Shown here one piece after another: positions 1 through 8,721 of a DNA stretch of 64,000 nt. The position numbers and the translations under genes are program-made. Each line of letters begins with the position of its first letter. The first letter of the stretch is position 1. The stretch comes from Paenibacillus urinalis (GTDB taxonomy: Bacteria; Bacillota; Bacilli; Paenibacillales; Paenibacillaceae): assembly GCF_028747985.1 (NCBI RefSeq), contig NZ_CP118108.1, positions 183,501 through 247,500 of the forward strand, read 5' to 3'. Under the pieces are notes generated by a model. It made no database searches. It had not been told where the DNA came from and saw only the letters and a program-made list of their open reading frames with translations.

Positions 1-78
1 TTGCTGCCGATTCTGCTCGTATTTCTGTTTGCGGAGAAGTACTTCGTGCAGAACCATACGGCGTCGGGCATTAAATGA
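1..78 (+). CDS. Carbohydrate ABC transporter permease, C-terminal fragment
   Basis: Only the last 25 codons lie in the window; they read in frame 1 to the TGA at 76-78. The residues LLPILLVFLFAEKYFVQ followed by TASGIK are the typical C-terminus of MalG/YtcP-type sugar permeases, which end with a hydrophobic helix, a KYFVQ-like stretch and a short SGIK tail. It would be one of two membrane subunits of a sugar importer. The isomerase gene follows 39 bases later with its own ribosome binding site, so the transporter and the sugar enzymes downstream probably form one operon. The family call is good; the substrate cannot be read from so little sequence. Confidence 0.75.
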   Translation: MLPILLVFLFAEKYFVQNHTASGIK

Positions 79-117
79 TACGGAACTGGATGTTGCCCGT
101 AAGGAGGGAGAGTAAGG

Positions 118-1119
118 ATGGATCATAATGAGGCAAGTCGGGAAGATCAGGACAAGACAAAATCATCTAATTATAATCCGCTTCCGCGTGCTCACTCGCA
201 GCTGCGTACTGACAGGCAGGAGGATGGCATTGTGTCTCATGACCGTTTATTTCCTGTCGCGGCTTTCAGTGGGACCCTGATCGAGTACAGCCTTTCGGAA
301 GCAATGAGAATTACGGCTGAACTTGGTTTTGATGGTATTGAGATTGCCTGTCGTTCTCCTCACCTTCCGCTAGATATGCCGCTTCAGGAAGCCAGAAAAG
401 TGAGAGAGCGGGCAGAGGAGCTGGGACTTGCCATTCCAGCCTTAGCAGGATATGTCGGATACTTCTCTAACTTGACGGTAGAGGAGTGTAAGGCTGCTGT
501 AGAAGATGTTCGGCAGCTCATTCAGATTGCAAGTGTACTGGGCGTCCCTTATGTTCGTGTGTTTCCGGGTGGCCCCAATGCATTTAAGGCAGAGGAGCAT
601 CACTACGAGCAGGCAGCCCGGTATTTGCGAGCCTGTGTAGAAGAGGCGGCGGAATCAGGGGTTCAAATCCTTATTGAGATTCATAACCAAACGCTGACAG
701 AGGACGCCGTTAGCGCTATGAAGCTGCAGGGATTAACAGGGGATGACAGGCTGGGATTCATCCATGATGCAGGCAACATGTACATCTCCGATGTTGATTA
801 TGGGGCTGAATCGGTTCAGCAGCTCGGTGCTTCTCTCCGCCATGTCCATGTAAAGGATGAGCGGAGAATGGCGACTGCGGGTGAGGAAGGGACGTTTGTC
901 AATCTGACTCGCCACGGGAATGAGGCATTTATGCAGTGCCGTTTGGGAGAGGGCGAGGTAGATCACGCGCCGCTGCTGGCGGCTCTGCATCAGAGCGGAT
1001 ATAGCGGGTGGATTACGCTGGAATGTGCAGCGCCTTATCCTGCGGTCGAGCGCCTTGCTTATGACCTGAAGGAGATTCAAAGATTGATGGCAGAGGTGAA
1101 GGCACAGCACCAGAGATAA
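118..1119 (+). CDS. Sugar phosphate isomerase/epimerase (AP endonuclease 2-type TIM barrel)
   Basis: The body is a xylose-isomerase-like TIM barrel. Candidate metal ligands sit at the usual strand ends: E in LIEIHNQ, D/H in FIHDAGNM, H in HVHVKD and E in ITLECA. Family members isomerise or epimerise sugars or inositols. The first ~38 residues are hydrophilic and lie outside the barrel. An in-frame GTG at 232 follows CAGGAGGATG at good spacing, so a 295-residue form is possible and is close to the usual family length. The ATG at 118 also has a strong AAGGAGGG, so the longer form is kept here. Position between an ABC permease and two Gfo/Idh dehydrogenases fits a role in converting an imported sugar derivative. 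Confidence 0.82.
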   Translation: MDHNEASREDQDKTKSSNYNPLPRAHSQLRTDRQEDGIVSHDRLFPVAAFSGTLIEYSLSEAMRITAELGFDGIEIACRSPHLPLDMPLQEARKVRERAEELGLAIPALAGYVGYFSNLTVEECKAAVEDVRQLIQIASVLGVPYVRVFPGGPNAFKAEEHHYEQAARYLRACVEEAAESGVQILIEIHNQTLTEDAVSAMKLQGLTGDDRLGFIHDAGNMYISDVDYGAESVQQLGASLRHVHVKDERRMATAGEEGTFVNLTRHGNEAFMQCRLGEGEVDHAPLLAALHQSGYSGWITLECAAPYPAVERLAYDLKEIQRLMAEVKAQHQR

Positions 1120-1348
1120 AGGGGAAGCCGCTAGATTCAGGCGTTACTTGGGAAGTGGTACAGGTGAGATGAGGGATTCAGCAGTAGCAGCAGCATAGGG
1201 AAGTAAAAAGAGCTAAAGTGAAGCTGCAATTTTATTGGTGAAAGGCAAGTGCAATTGAAGATAGAGGCGAGGGCGGAGAGCATTTAAGCAGAGTTAGGCG
1301 TATTGGAGCATGACATTTTGTAAAAATCTCTTAGTGGAAAGGAGAGGT

Positions 1349-2425
1349 ATGATGTCATCTGTAAGAGGCTTGCCGGGATCACGAAGGGCGGAGAGGTTTG
1401 CGGTGATCGGCTGTCAGCATCCGCATATCTCGATTTTTATCGAGGAGATGCTGGAGCTCGGTTATGCGTGTGCGGGCATATTTGAACCAGGTGATCCAGT
1501 GCTGGCGAATCAGCTGGCTGCCAAGTACCAGCTGCAGCTTGTAGACAGCAGTAAGGAGCTGCTTGAGCCGGAGCAGGTTCGAATCATAGGGAGCTCTGCC
1601 ATCAATAACCTTAAGCTGGGGATCGCGCTCGAATGTGAGAAATACGGCAAGCACCTGATGCTGGATAAGCCAGCGGTTGTTCACTGGAAGGGGTATAACG
1701 AGCTTGAGGAGCTAATCAATAGAGGGAATATTCAGTTAGGGATGCTGTTAACAGAGCGTTATCGACCTTCATTATATACGCTGCGCGAAATGGTGCTGAA
1801 TGGTGAGCTGGGAGAGATCATGAGTATTACCATGCGGAAGCCGCATCGGCTGCGGCCGGAGACCCGTCCAGCCTGGCACTTCAACAAGCAGGAGTCGGGA
1901 GGCATTATTATTGACTTGCTGGTGCATGACTTTGATCTGCTGCGCTGGCTGACGGGTCAAGAGATTCACAGCATTCAGGCAGCAATGGGCAAGAGAATCC
2001 TGCCACAGTATCCAGACTTTTACGATACGGCCGCTGTTCAAACCGTACTGGATGGCGGGGTAAGTGCTCAGCTGTATGCGGATTGGCATGCCCCGGAGAA
2101 ATGCTGGACTTGGGGAGATGGACGCATCTTCGTGACAGGCACCTTGGGGAGCGCCGAAATTCGGCTCGCAGGTGATCCGGCAGCGAAGCTGGATGGTGAA
2201 GAGGAGCTGCTGCTCGTGATGACCCATGAGGAGCCCTTGCAGCAAGTGCCGCTGCGTATGCCTCCTGTTCGCATCGTGGAGGATTTTATAAACCGGATTG
2301 AGGGGAAGCCGCATGAATTTACGCATGAGGATCTCTTGGCAGCTACAAGAGCCACACTGCTGGCAGATGAGCAGGCAGAGCGGGTCCATGTTTACTCTAA
2401 AAAGGAACATATAAAGAAAGGGTGA
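1349..2425 (+). CDS. Gfo/Idh/MocA family oxidoreductase (first of two)
   Basis: NAD(P)-dependent dehydrogenase acting on a cyclic sugar or inositol. The N-terminal Rossmann fold has FAVIGCQHPH in place of the usual GxGxxG loop. KHLMLDKPAV carries the catalytic lysine of the family's EKP motif, with D for E. GGIIIDLLVHDFDLLRWL is the substrate-site GGxxxDxxxHxxD motif. An upstream in-frame ATG at 1310 has no ribosome binding site, whereas AAAGGAGAGG lies just before the ATG pair at 1349/1352, which decides the start. The gene abuts the next dehydrogenase. The altered nucleotide loop suggests it may differ in cofactor handling from its neighbour. Function inferred from family; substrate unknown. 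Confidence 0.85.
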   Translation: MMSSVRGLPGSRRAERFAVIGCQHPHISIFIEEMLELGYACAGIFEPGDPVLANQLAAKYQLQLVDSSKELLEPEQVRIIGSSAINNLKLGIALECEKYGKHLMLDKPAVVHWKGYNELEELINRGNIQLGMLLTERYRPSLYTLREMVLNGELGEIMSITMRKPHRLRPETRPAWHFNKQESGGIIIDLLVHDFDLLRWLTGQEIHSIQAAMGKRILPQYPDFYDTAAVQTVLDGGVSAQLYADWHAPEKCWTWGDGRIFVTGTLGSAEIRLAGDPAAKLDGEEELLLVMTHEEPLQQVPLRMPPVRIVEDFINRIEGKPHEFTHEDLLAATRATLLADEQAERVHVYSKKEHIKKG

Positions 2426-2431
2426 GTGGTT

Positions 2432-3460
2432 ATGTCAGCAGGAATGATGCCTGTGAGATATGGGATTGTGGGCTGCGGAATTATTGCCGAGGTTCATGCC
2501 AGTGAGATCGCAAAGCTAGCGGAAGCAGAGCTTGTCGCGGTATGTGATGTGAATCCGGATCAGGCAGCGCGATTCGCTGCACAATATGGGGCAGCCGCAT
2601 ACTCGAATCTGGATGAGTTATTAGCAAGGCCCGACATCGAAGTGGTATCCATCTGTACACCCAGCGGACTGCACGAGGAGCAGGTCGTTCGAGCGGCAAG
2701 AGCGGGTAAACACATCCTTGTCGAGAAGCCGATGGCGATCCAGATGGAAGGCGTAGAGCGCATGATTGAAGCCTGTGAGCAGGAGGAAGTTCTGCTTGCT
2801 ACCGTATTTCCCCGCCGCATGTCACCGCAAGCACAGTATGCGAAACAGCTTATTGCCTCTGGTGCGCTTGGCAAGCTGAGTCTGTGTTCCGCCTACGTGA
2901 AGATCTATCGGAGTCAGGCTTATTATGACAGTGCGGGATGGCGTGGAACATGGGCGATGGACGGAGGCGGAGCCATGATGAATCAGGGCATACATACCGT
3001 GGATATGCTCCAGTGGCTGGCAGGCCCAGTTGCTTCGCTTGAGGGAAGAGCCCGAAATGTGCTGCGAGATATTGAGGTGGAGGACACGGTAACCTCACTG
3101 CTCCAATATGAAAATGGTGCGATGGGTGTACTGGAGATTACGACAACCGCTTATAAAGGGAAGGGTCAGCGTTTAGAGCTATATGGCGAAACGGGCACAC
3201 TGATCATTGAAGAGGATGATATTGTAATGCTGGAGCTGGATGGAGCAGAGGTTACACTGCCGGAGTTTGCCCCTTTTGCCGTCATTCCAGACGGGCATCG
3301 GGAGCAGCTTCGAGATTTGGCTTATGCAGTGCGTGAAGGACGTACACCGGTGGTACCGGGGACAGAGGGAAGGCATTCGCTGGAGATTATTTTGGGGACG
3401 TATGCATCCTCGCGTCTGAAGCAGGAGATTAAGCTCAAAGAGCATTTTTCAATGGTGTAG
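2432..3460 (+). CDS. Gfo/Idh/MocA family oxidoreductase (second of two)
   Basis: Canonical member of the family: GIVGCGIIAEVHA nucleotide-binding loop, AGKHILVEKPMA with the catalytic lysine, and GGGAMMNQGIHTVDMLQWL for substrate binding. The start is taken at ATG 2432, six bases after the stop of the preceding gene; GAAAGGGTGAG in the end of that gene acts as the ribosome binding site. An in-frame GTG at 2426 is possible. Two different members of this family in tandem are common in operons that oxidise and re-reduce a ring carbon while a side group is removed or inverted. Together with the NagB and NagA genes downstream this suggests processing of a modified amino sugar, which is inference. 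Confidence 0.88.
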   Translation: MSAGMMPVRYGIVGCGIIAEVHASEIAKLAEAELVAVCDVNPDQAARFAAQYGAAAYSNLDELLARPDIEVVSICTPSGLHEEQVVRAARAGKHILVEKPMAIQMEGVERMIEACEQEEVLLATVFPRRMSPQAQYAKQLIASGALGKLSLCSAYVKIYRSQAYYDSAGWRGTWAMDGGGAMMNQGIHTVDMLQWLAGPVASLEGRARNVLRDIEVEDTVTSLLQYENGAMGVLEITTTAYKGKGQRLELYGETGTLIIEEDDIVMLELDGAEVTLPEFAPFAVIPDGHREQLRDLAYAVREGRTPVVPGTEGRHSLEIILGTYASSRLKQEIKLKEHFSMV

Positions 3461-3530
3461 GGGAGCAGCAGGAATGCAAAATTGAAATGGAATCCTCATT
3501 AGGCTGTTAGGAAGAAAGGCGGGTGAGAGG

Positions 3531-4340
3531 GTGAGTGAGCTCATGATTACACCAGTATTTCAAACGCATGCAGATCAGCTGAAGGTCAGCATATATGCAA
3601 CACGCGAAGAGATGGGGAAGGCGGCTGCCGCAGAGGCCGTTCGTTCTTTACAGCAGCGGCTACGCATACAGGACCGGGTGAGAGTTATTTTTGCTGCAGC
3701 TCCATCGCAAAATGAATTTTTGCAAGCGCTTATGGAAGCAGCCGATGTGGAGTGGGGCAGGGTGGAAGCTTTTCATATGGATGAGTATATCGGGTTGTCC
3801 CGCACGGCAGAACAAAGCTTTGCCAGATTTGTAGAGGAGCGGGTCATACAGGCGGCAGAACCGGGGCTAAACGCATGGCATCCACTAGACGGGAAGGCGG
3901 AACCGGCAGCGGAGTGCCGCAGGTATGAAGGGCTCTTGAGGGAGAGACCGATTGACTTTGTATTTATGGGAATTGGTGAGAACGGCCATATTGCCTTCAA
4001 CGATCCTCCGGTGGCTGATTTTTCAGATCAGGCTTGGGTGAAGCCGGTGGAGCTGGATGAGGCGTGCAGGCAGCAGCAGGTGAATGATGGCTGCTTTCCG
4101 AGCTTCGACGAAGTACCCACCTATGCGCTTACATTGACGGTGCCCGCACTCATGTCCGGAACAGAGCTGTTCTGTATGGTACCAGGACCAACCAAAAAGC
4201 AGGCGGTATATAACACGGTGAACGGTAAGATTAGCGAAGCTTGTCCGGCCAGCATTTTAAGAACCCACCCGAGGTGTACTTTGTATGTAGATTTGGCAGC
4301 TTGGGGTGAAATGAATGAACATGAATCCCCTTTAAAATAA
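3531..4340 (+). CDS. nagB: Glucosamine-6-phosphate deaminase-like protein (NagB family)
   Basis: Converts glucosamine-6-phosphate to fructose-6-phosphate and ammonia in the family prototype. Signatures present are FHMDEYIGL, with the active-site Asp, and FMGIGENGHIAFNDPP, which carries the catalytic Asp/Glu/His region. The length of 269 residues is usual. Translation starts at GTG 3531 behind GGTGAGAGGGTGAG; the ATG four codons later is an alternative. The middle of the protein (DEACRQQQVNDGCF) is the lid region in the divergent subgroup of NagB-like proteins found in Gfo/Idh operons. It may therefore act on a related amino sugar phosphate and not on glucosamine-6-phosphate itself. Confidence 0.88.
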   Translation: MSELMITPVFQTHADQLKVSIYATREEMGKAAAAEAVRSLQQRLRIQDRVRVIFAAAPSQNEFLQALMEAADVEWGRVEAFHMDEYIGLSRTAEQSFARFVEERVIQAAEPGLNAWHPLDGKAEPAAECRRYEGLLRERPIDFVFMGIGENGHIAFNDPPVADFSDQAWVKPVELDEACRQQQVNDGCFPSFDEVPTYALTLTVPALMSGTELFCMVPGPTKKQAVYNTVNGKISEACPASILRTHPRCTLYVDLAAWGEMNEHESPLK

Positions 4341-4394
4341 AGAGTGTATTTAAGCGGAGACATAGCCTTTTACAGCTAATTTTCCATGTTATCG

Positions 4395-4416
4395 AGCGTC
4401 GTTAAGACGCTTTTTT
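4395..4416 (+). terminator. Intrinsic terminator or attenuator between nagB and nagA
   Basis: AGCGTC pairs with GACGCT across a GTTAA loop and is followed by six or seven T. It sits 23 bases before the nagA start codon, so it would reduce rather than abolish transcription into nagA, setting the ratio of the two enzymes. Confidence 0.7.
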
Positions 4417-4439
4417 ATATGAGAAGGAGGTTAGTCTAG

Positions 4440-5573
4440 ATGGTTAACACGCGATATACGGAAGCTGTGCATTATGCCACTGGGGAACGAATCAGGGTGG
4501 AGATGACAGATGATAGCTTGGCCGCTCTAGCAGGTATGAATAATGAAACGGTCTATTTCGCGCCAGGTCTAGTTGATCTGCAGGTAAATGGATACATGGG
4601 TATTGATTTTAATAGCCCAGATCTTACGGTGGAGCAGGTTCACCAAGTAACTAGACTGTTACAAGCCGTTGGTGTCGTCAAATACTGCCCGACTGTAATT
4701 ACAAACAGTGAAGAAGCAATGAGTCAGTCCTTGCGAGTAATTGCGGCAGCCTGTGCAGTAAATGAGATCACAAGGAGGAGCATAGCGGGGGTGCATTTGG
4801 AAGGTCCTTTTATCTCACCAGAGGACGGCCCCAGGGGAGCACACCCAGCGGAATTTGTGACTGCACCGGATATAGATCTGTTTCAGCGCCTGCAGAGTGC
4901 TGCCACAGGGATGATCCGGATTGTGACGATGTCACCCGAGTGGGCTGGGAGCCAGCTGTTTATAGAGCAGTGTGTGCAGGAAGGAATCATTGTATCCATA
5001 GGGCATACAGCGGCGAGCAGTCAGCAGATTTTTGAGGCCGTAAGAGCCGGGGCGCTGATGTCTACTCATCTTGGCAATGGGGCACATCTGATGCTTCCGA
5101 GACATCCCAACTACATATGGGAGCAGCTAGCCGCTGATGAGCTGTACACCTGCTTTATTGCGGATGGATTTCATTTGCCGGATGCGGTCCAGAAGGTCAT
5201 TATGCGTGTAAAAAAGGAAAAGGCCATACTTGTCAGCGATGCGGCCCATTTGGCGGGTTTACCGGCAGGGGATTATCAGACGCATATTGGTGGAAGAGTA
5301 ACACTGACGGAATTAGGAAAGCTTCATTTGACCGCTCAGCCGGAGCTGCTTGCCGGATCGGCTCAAATGCTGATTCAGGGGATCAGCCGATTGGTTCGCA
5401 AGGGGTTGTGTACGCTCGAGGAAGCGTGGAATATGGGGTCTGTTCAACCTTGGAGACTGCTGAATAACTACAGTGAAGCTCAGCCGGAGCTTGAGCCGAG
5501 TGTTCTTTTTACAATGCGAGATGGGGAAGTGCAAGTGCTTCAAACCGCTGGCAGCGGGGTACAACGCATATAG
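4440..5573 (+). CDS. nagA: N-acetylglucosamine-6-phosphate deacetylase-like amidohydrolase
   Basis: Amidohydrolase-fold enzyme that removes the N-acetyl group before deamination by NagB. Signatures are GVHLEGPFI (metal-binding Glu), SIGHTAAS and STHLGNGAHL (metal-binding His residues), DGFHLP, and VSDAAHLAG with the catalytic Asp. The start is ATG 4440 after AGAAGGAGG. Compared with classical NagA the N-terminal beta-sandwich strand region is short, and the usual THLFNAM motif reads THLGNGAHL. The protein is thus a diverged paralogue, consistent with an unusual acetamido-sugar substrate. It is the last gene of the sugar operon. Confidence 0.85.
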   Translation: MVNTRYTEAVHYATGERIRVEMTDDSLAALAGMNNETVYFAPGLVDLQVNGYMGIDFNSPDLTVEQVHQVTRLLQAVGVVKYCPTVITNSEEAMSQSLRVIAAACAVNEITRRSIAGVHLEGPFISPEDGPRGAHPAEFVTAPDIDLFQRLQSAATGMIRIVTMSPEWAGSQLFIEQCVQEGIIVSIGHTAASSQQIFEAVRAGALMSTHLGNGAHLMLPRHPNYIWEQLAADELYTCFIADGFHLPDAVQKVIMRVKKEKAILVSDAAHLAGLPAGDYQTHIGGRVTLTELGKLHLTAQPELLAGSAQMLIQGISRLVRKGLCTLEEAWNMGSVQPWRLLNNYSEAQPELEPSVLFTMRDGEVQVLQTAGSGVQRI

Positions 5574-5585
5574 GGGTTTGTTACC

Positions 5586-5615
5586 TTGATTTCTCATCAT
5601 AGAATTTGATACAAT
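5586..5615 (+). promoter_or_regulatory. Sigma-A type promoter for smpB
   Basis: TTGATT at 5586 and TACAAT at 5610 are separated by 18 bases, directly after the nagA stop codon and ~90 bases before the smpB start. No terminator is visible between nagA and this promoter. Confidence 0.6.
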
Positions 5616-5707
5616 GAAGTCCGGAAATGATTGTTATTTCCCGCAGTCTTATAGACGAAATGACCGTCAGTGCTTGCTACAATACGATACGAAGAGGTGA
5701 AGAGAAC

Positions 5708-6187
5708 ATGGCGAAGAAGAATGACGGCAAGGTATTAGCGCAGAATAAGAAGGCTTCCCATGACTATTTCATCGAGGATACGTATGAAGCAGGAATGGTG
5801 CTGACTGGGACAGAGATTAAGTCTCTGCGGAATGGGCGTGCGAATATTGGAGATGCGTTTGCGACCATTCGGAACGGCGAGATCCATATTCATAACATGC
5901 ATATCAGCCCGTTCGAACAAGGGAACCGCAATAACCCTGATGATCCTACACGTACGCGTAAGCTGCTCTTGCACAAGGCACAGATTAACAAGCTGCTGGG
6001 TCTGTCGAAGCAGGAGGGATACTCCATCGTACCGCTCAAGATTTATGTTCGTAATGGATATGCGAAGCTGCTGCTTGGACTGGGTAAAGGTAAGAAGCAA
6101 TATGATAAACGTGACACCGCCGCGAAGCGGGATGCACAGCGTGATATCCAGCGTGCACTGCGCGAGAAGCAGAAGATTGCTCGGTAA
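5708..6187 (+). CDS. smpB: SsrA-binding protein SmpB
   Basis: Binds tmRNA and delivers it to stalled ribosomes for trans-translation. The 159-residue product has the family landmarks: [38 protein letters not shown], and the basic C-terminal tail [20 protein letters not shown] that enters the empty mRNA channel. A longer frame from 5627 lacks a ribosome binding site; AGAGGTGAAGAG precedes ATG 5708, where all SmpB proteins begin with MAKK-like residues. It is followed directly by the tmRNA gene, the order commonly seen in Bacillales. Confidence 0.98.
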   Translation: MAKKNDGKVLAQNKKASHDYFIEDTYEAGMVLTGTEIKSLRNGRANIGDAFATIRNGEIHIHNMHISPFEQGNRNNPDDPTRTRKLLLHKAQINKLLGLSKQEGYSIVPLKIYVRNGYAKLLLGLGKGKKQYDKRDTAAKRDAQRDIQRALREKQKIAR

Positions 6188-6482
6188 GTTGATTTGGAGT
6201 GAAGTGATAATTAATGTCTGAGTTAGCTCTGTTGCAGCTGGTCAGAATAGGTTAGGTATGACGCGCTTTTCCAACTCTCTCCTTGTTTACCTGCAAGTTA
6301 TAGATTGGAGTAAGTCGCATTATATATACTTTTGTGATATACTAAGGAAGTACGAGAGAGAACAAGTGCTCTGGTATAACCAATTGCTTCTAGTCATCCT
6401 TTCACCATGGAGGGGAAGGATGCGGAATAGATCTACTGGTGCTCTTATTGATCCGATCTATCCAGGAGGCCCTTTATAACAA

Positions 6483-6843
6483 GGGGGCGTTTTTGGATTC
6501 GACGGGGATAGTTCGAGCATGAGTAGCGGGTAGTGGGGACGCGTCCGCTTCATCAACGCTAAAGCCTATTAAACGGCAAACAACAAAACAACTACGCTTT
6601 CGCAGCTTAATAACCTGCGTGCGTGCTCTCGCTCTGTATCGCCCATGTACCGGGATGAGGGCCCAACTTTAGTGGGATACGCTGTCTAGTCTCCGCCTGC
6701 GGCTAGCTGAAGAAGACAAACAGGCTGACCCAACGTAGAGCCGGTTACGGGGCGCTACTCGGGTGACATCAAAACTGTGACTACACCCGTAGAAGCTTAT
6801 GTGGCGTTATCTTCGGACAGGGGTTCGACTCCCCTCGCCTCCA
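6483..6843 (+). ncRNA. ssrA: tmRNA (transfer-messenger RNA)
   Basis: The 5' end GGGGGCG pairs with CGCCTCC at 6836-6842 to make the acceptor stem, with A6843 as discriminator; the CCA tail is not encoded. The T arm GGGGTTCGACTCCCC is at 6820-6834. The tag reading frame at 6575-6607 gives GKQQNNYAFAA followed by two TAA codons; the hydrophobic AFAA end is the degradation signal read by ClpXP-type proteases. With the charged alanine the tag would be A-GKQQNNYAFAA. Pseudoknot arms surround the tag region. smpB lies upstream and a strong terminator immediately downstream. Confidence 0.98.
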
Positions 6844-6850
6844 TATGTCA

Positions 6851-6882
6851 AATCCACAACCGAATCTGGTTGTGGATTTTTG
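6851..6882 (+). terminator. ssrA terminator
   Basis: Eleven-base perfect stem AATCCACAACC / GGTTGTGGATT with a six-base loop GAATCT, followed by TTT-GC. A near copy of this element with the same stem lies at 15950-15982 on the far side of the accessory island. Confidence 0.92.
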
Positions 6883-7048
6883 CTGTCTAAGAGCTTCCAA
6901 CTTCTAAATATATCAAAACTTTTCTTTCCACTATCATGATTTCTGAAAAGTTTTAAGTTTCACTTGTCGGCTATTTTTCATGATCGTGGCAAGTTTGATT
7001 AATGCCTGAGCTAGTTCGGTTTATTGTGAGAAGAATGATGGATGCATC

Positions 7049-7080
7049 ATCAACTGCTATTTTAAAAAATAGCAGTTGAT
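7049..7080. repeat. 32-base near-perfect palindrome
   Basis: ATCAACTGCTATTTT at 7049-7063 is exactly complementary to 7066-7080, with only two bases between the arms. There is no T-run behind it, so it is not an ordinary terminator. It lies in the gene-free stretch between ssrA and the DUF3800 gene and could be a transposon relic, an operator or a processing hairpin. The rest of 6883-7284 is AT-rich and shows no convincing gene. Confidence 0.8.
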
Positions 7081-7133
7081 TTATCCTTGATATGAGTGTA
7101 GTATTGGGCTATAAGGTAATTGTTTGCAATAGC

Positions 7134-7173
7134 AAAAAGGAACGTGCACATCAAGCAGTGCAAGTTCCTTTTG
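7134..7173 (+). terminator. Terminator-like hairpin upstream of the DUF3800 gene
   Basis: AAAGGAAC pairs with GTTCCTTT, then after one mismatch TGCAC pairs with GTGCA, leaving an eight-base loop; the 3' arm ends in four T. It would insulate the island operon from read-through or act as a leader attenuator. The weak T-run keeps this tentative. Confidence 0.45.
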
Positions 7174-7284
7174 AAAAAAATGGATCACGCGCAAACTCAG
7201 GCGCTGCGAGTGAATTTTTAATAATTTTACTGATAATTAATTATGCCATAAAACAACGTTTTTGTACAGAGAGAAGGTTGATCC

Positions 7285-8103
7285 TTGGAAACTGCTGTGA
7301 ATAATACGACTCTTTCCATTTTCTTTGATGAAAGTGGAAAAAAGAATAATGCAGTCCAACTAATGGGTGCGCTTTGCTTCCCAACGGATATTTATAAAAA
7401 TGATTCATTAATTATGATGCACGAATTGAATAAAGAATATTCTTTTCATTGGACTGATTATTCTGGAGATGCCAAGATGCGAAATGGTATCATCAAGTTA
7501 TTCCAAATGGCAGCTAAGATTTCACCGTACGCACAATTGAATATTCTTCATTATCATTATAGCCAAATCGAAGCAGACGCAATTCGGTTTGGGTCTAGAC
7601 TAAAGGCGGAGATAATCGAGTACACTGTATATACTAAATTTCCTGAGCGGATCATGTACGGATTACTCAGAGAATACGATAAATCCTCTCAATTAAACGC
7701 AGCTCTGTATATTGAACATGCATATGAGTATGAACGGCTTGATCTGGCAAATTCTTTGAAGAAACAACTAAACGCTCATGCCCTATATAGAGGTGAACCG
7801 TACTTCGTTTCAGAATGCAGTTACAAGCGTAAAGGCGAAGAAATTGGTGTGGAGCTTACAGATCTATTACTCGGAATAATAAGAACAATAATGGAGAACA
7901 GTACATCCAACTCAAGATCAAAACGTGAACAACGGAATTTAATTTTTATATTGTACAAGTTGGGACTGTTGGAATGCTTCATTCAGAACATGTCTATTTA
8001 TGAATGGACAGGCCAATCTATTCTCACGGAAAGAAACTTTAAAACCTATATCAACCTTTTTATCGCTAAACATTTTGATGAGTACAGAAGGATTGAAGTT
8101 TAA
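7285..8103 (+). CDS. DUF3800 domain protein (predicted nuclease-like)
   Basis: The N-terminus reads LSIFFDESGKKN and a C-terminal segment reads GVELTDLLLGII; these match the paired acidic motifs FxDESG and QLxDLxxG that define DUF3800. The family is of unknown function and is usually thought to have an RNase H-like acidic active site, which is inference. It starts at TTG 7285 behind AGAGAAGG; a GTG at 7297 is an alternative. It lies 21 bases before a type I specificity gene and reads into it in the same direction, so it is probably the first gene of a three-gene unit DUF3800-S-M. It is AT-rich compared with the core genes on either side. Confidence 0.8.
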   Translation: METAVNNTTLSIFFDESGKKNNAVQLMGALCFPTDIYKNDSLIMMHELNKEYSFHWTDYSGDAKMRNGIIKLFQMAAKISPYAQLNILHYHYSQIEADAIRFGSRLKAEIIEYTVYTKFPERIMYGLLREYDKSSQLNAALYIEHAYEYERLDLANSLKKQLNAHALYRGEPYFVSECSYKRKGEEIGVELTDLLLGIIRTIMENSTSNSRSKREQRNLIFILYKLGLLECFIQNMSIYEWTGQSILTERNFKTYINLFIAKHFDEYRRIEV

Positions 8104-8124
8104 GTTATTGTGAGGTGCTGAGGA

Positions 8125-8721
8125 TTGTTAAATCTTGCAGATTATGGGAACGTTGTTCAAGGAGCTAACTTATCCCGTGTACAGGCTGAACCGGGTTTCA
8201 GTTCGGTTAAGTTAATGCTTTATACAATGAAAGAAATGAATGAAAGCTTAGGAAATGAAAATCGAGGTAGTCGTGATAAACCTCAAGAGATTCTTGTTAC
8301 GGAAAAGAAAGTTGGAAAATTGCCTATAACCGATAAAAACATGGTACTTATTAACTTAATATCACGTCGTGCGGCAACTGTAAGATTGGAATATCTGGGC
8401 AGACTGGTCCCTTCAAACTTTGCCGTTATTAATGTTAATGAAACATTGTATGCTCCTTATTTAGAGTGGTATTTAAATGAGTACCCTGAGAGCCAAAATT
8501 ATTTAAGTGAAGCGACGCAAGGAACGACCGTGGCGGCGCTCTCGATTCAAAAACTTCGGGCAGTACCTGTCGTGGTACCTTCTCTGAAGGAACAGAAGAT
8601 TATAGGTGATTTATATAGTAATTTATTGAATAAAAAAAGACTATTGATGCAACGTATCTACCTAGAAGAGAAAAGCATTAATCAACAATTGATCTCTTAC
8701 TTGCAGGAGGGATCGAGATGA
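8125..8721 (+). CDS. hsdS: Type I restriction-modification specificity subunit, single-TRD (half-size)
   Basis: Gives sequence specificity to the neighbouring methylase. The 198 residues hold only one target recognition domain: a variable body, GTTVAALSIQKLRAVPVVVPSLKEQ as the classic TRD end, then a conserved coiled-coil helix (IIGDLYSNLLNKKRLLMQR). Normal HsdS proteins are about 400 residues with two such units, so this one would work as a homodimer and probably recognise a palindromic bipartite site. The start is TTG 8125, with GAGGTGCTGAGGA upstream. The stop codon overlaps the methylase start (ATGA at 8718-8721), showing translational coupling. Confidence 0.82.
   Translation: MLNLADYGNVVQGANLSRVQAEPGFSSVKLMLYTMKEMNESLGNENRGSRDKPQEILVTEKKVGKLPITDKNMVLINLISRRAATVRLEYLGRLVPSNFAVINVNETLYAPYLEWYLNEYPESQNYLSEATQGTTVAALSIQKLRAVPVVVPSLKEQKIIGDLYSNLLNKKRLLMQRIYLEEKSINQQLISYLQEGSR

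Noticed and set aside
118..231. N-terminal 38 residues of the isomerase as a separate small gene
   Set aside because: Same frame as the isomerase with no stop; treated as an alternative start question.
6258..6479. 73-residue open frame directly upstream of ssrA
   Set aside because: No ribosome binding site, odd composition, and it lies in the ssrA promoter region; likely chance.
7092..7304. 70-residue open frame before the DUF3800 gene
   Set aside because: It runs through a terminator-like hairpin and has no ribosome binding site or family likeness.
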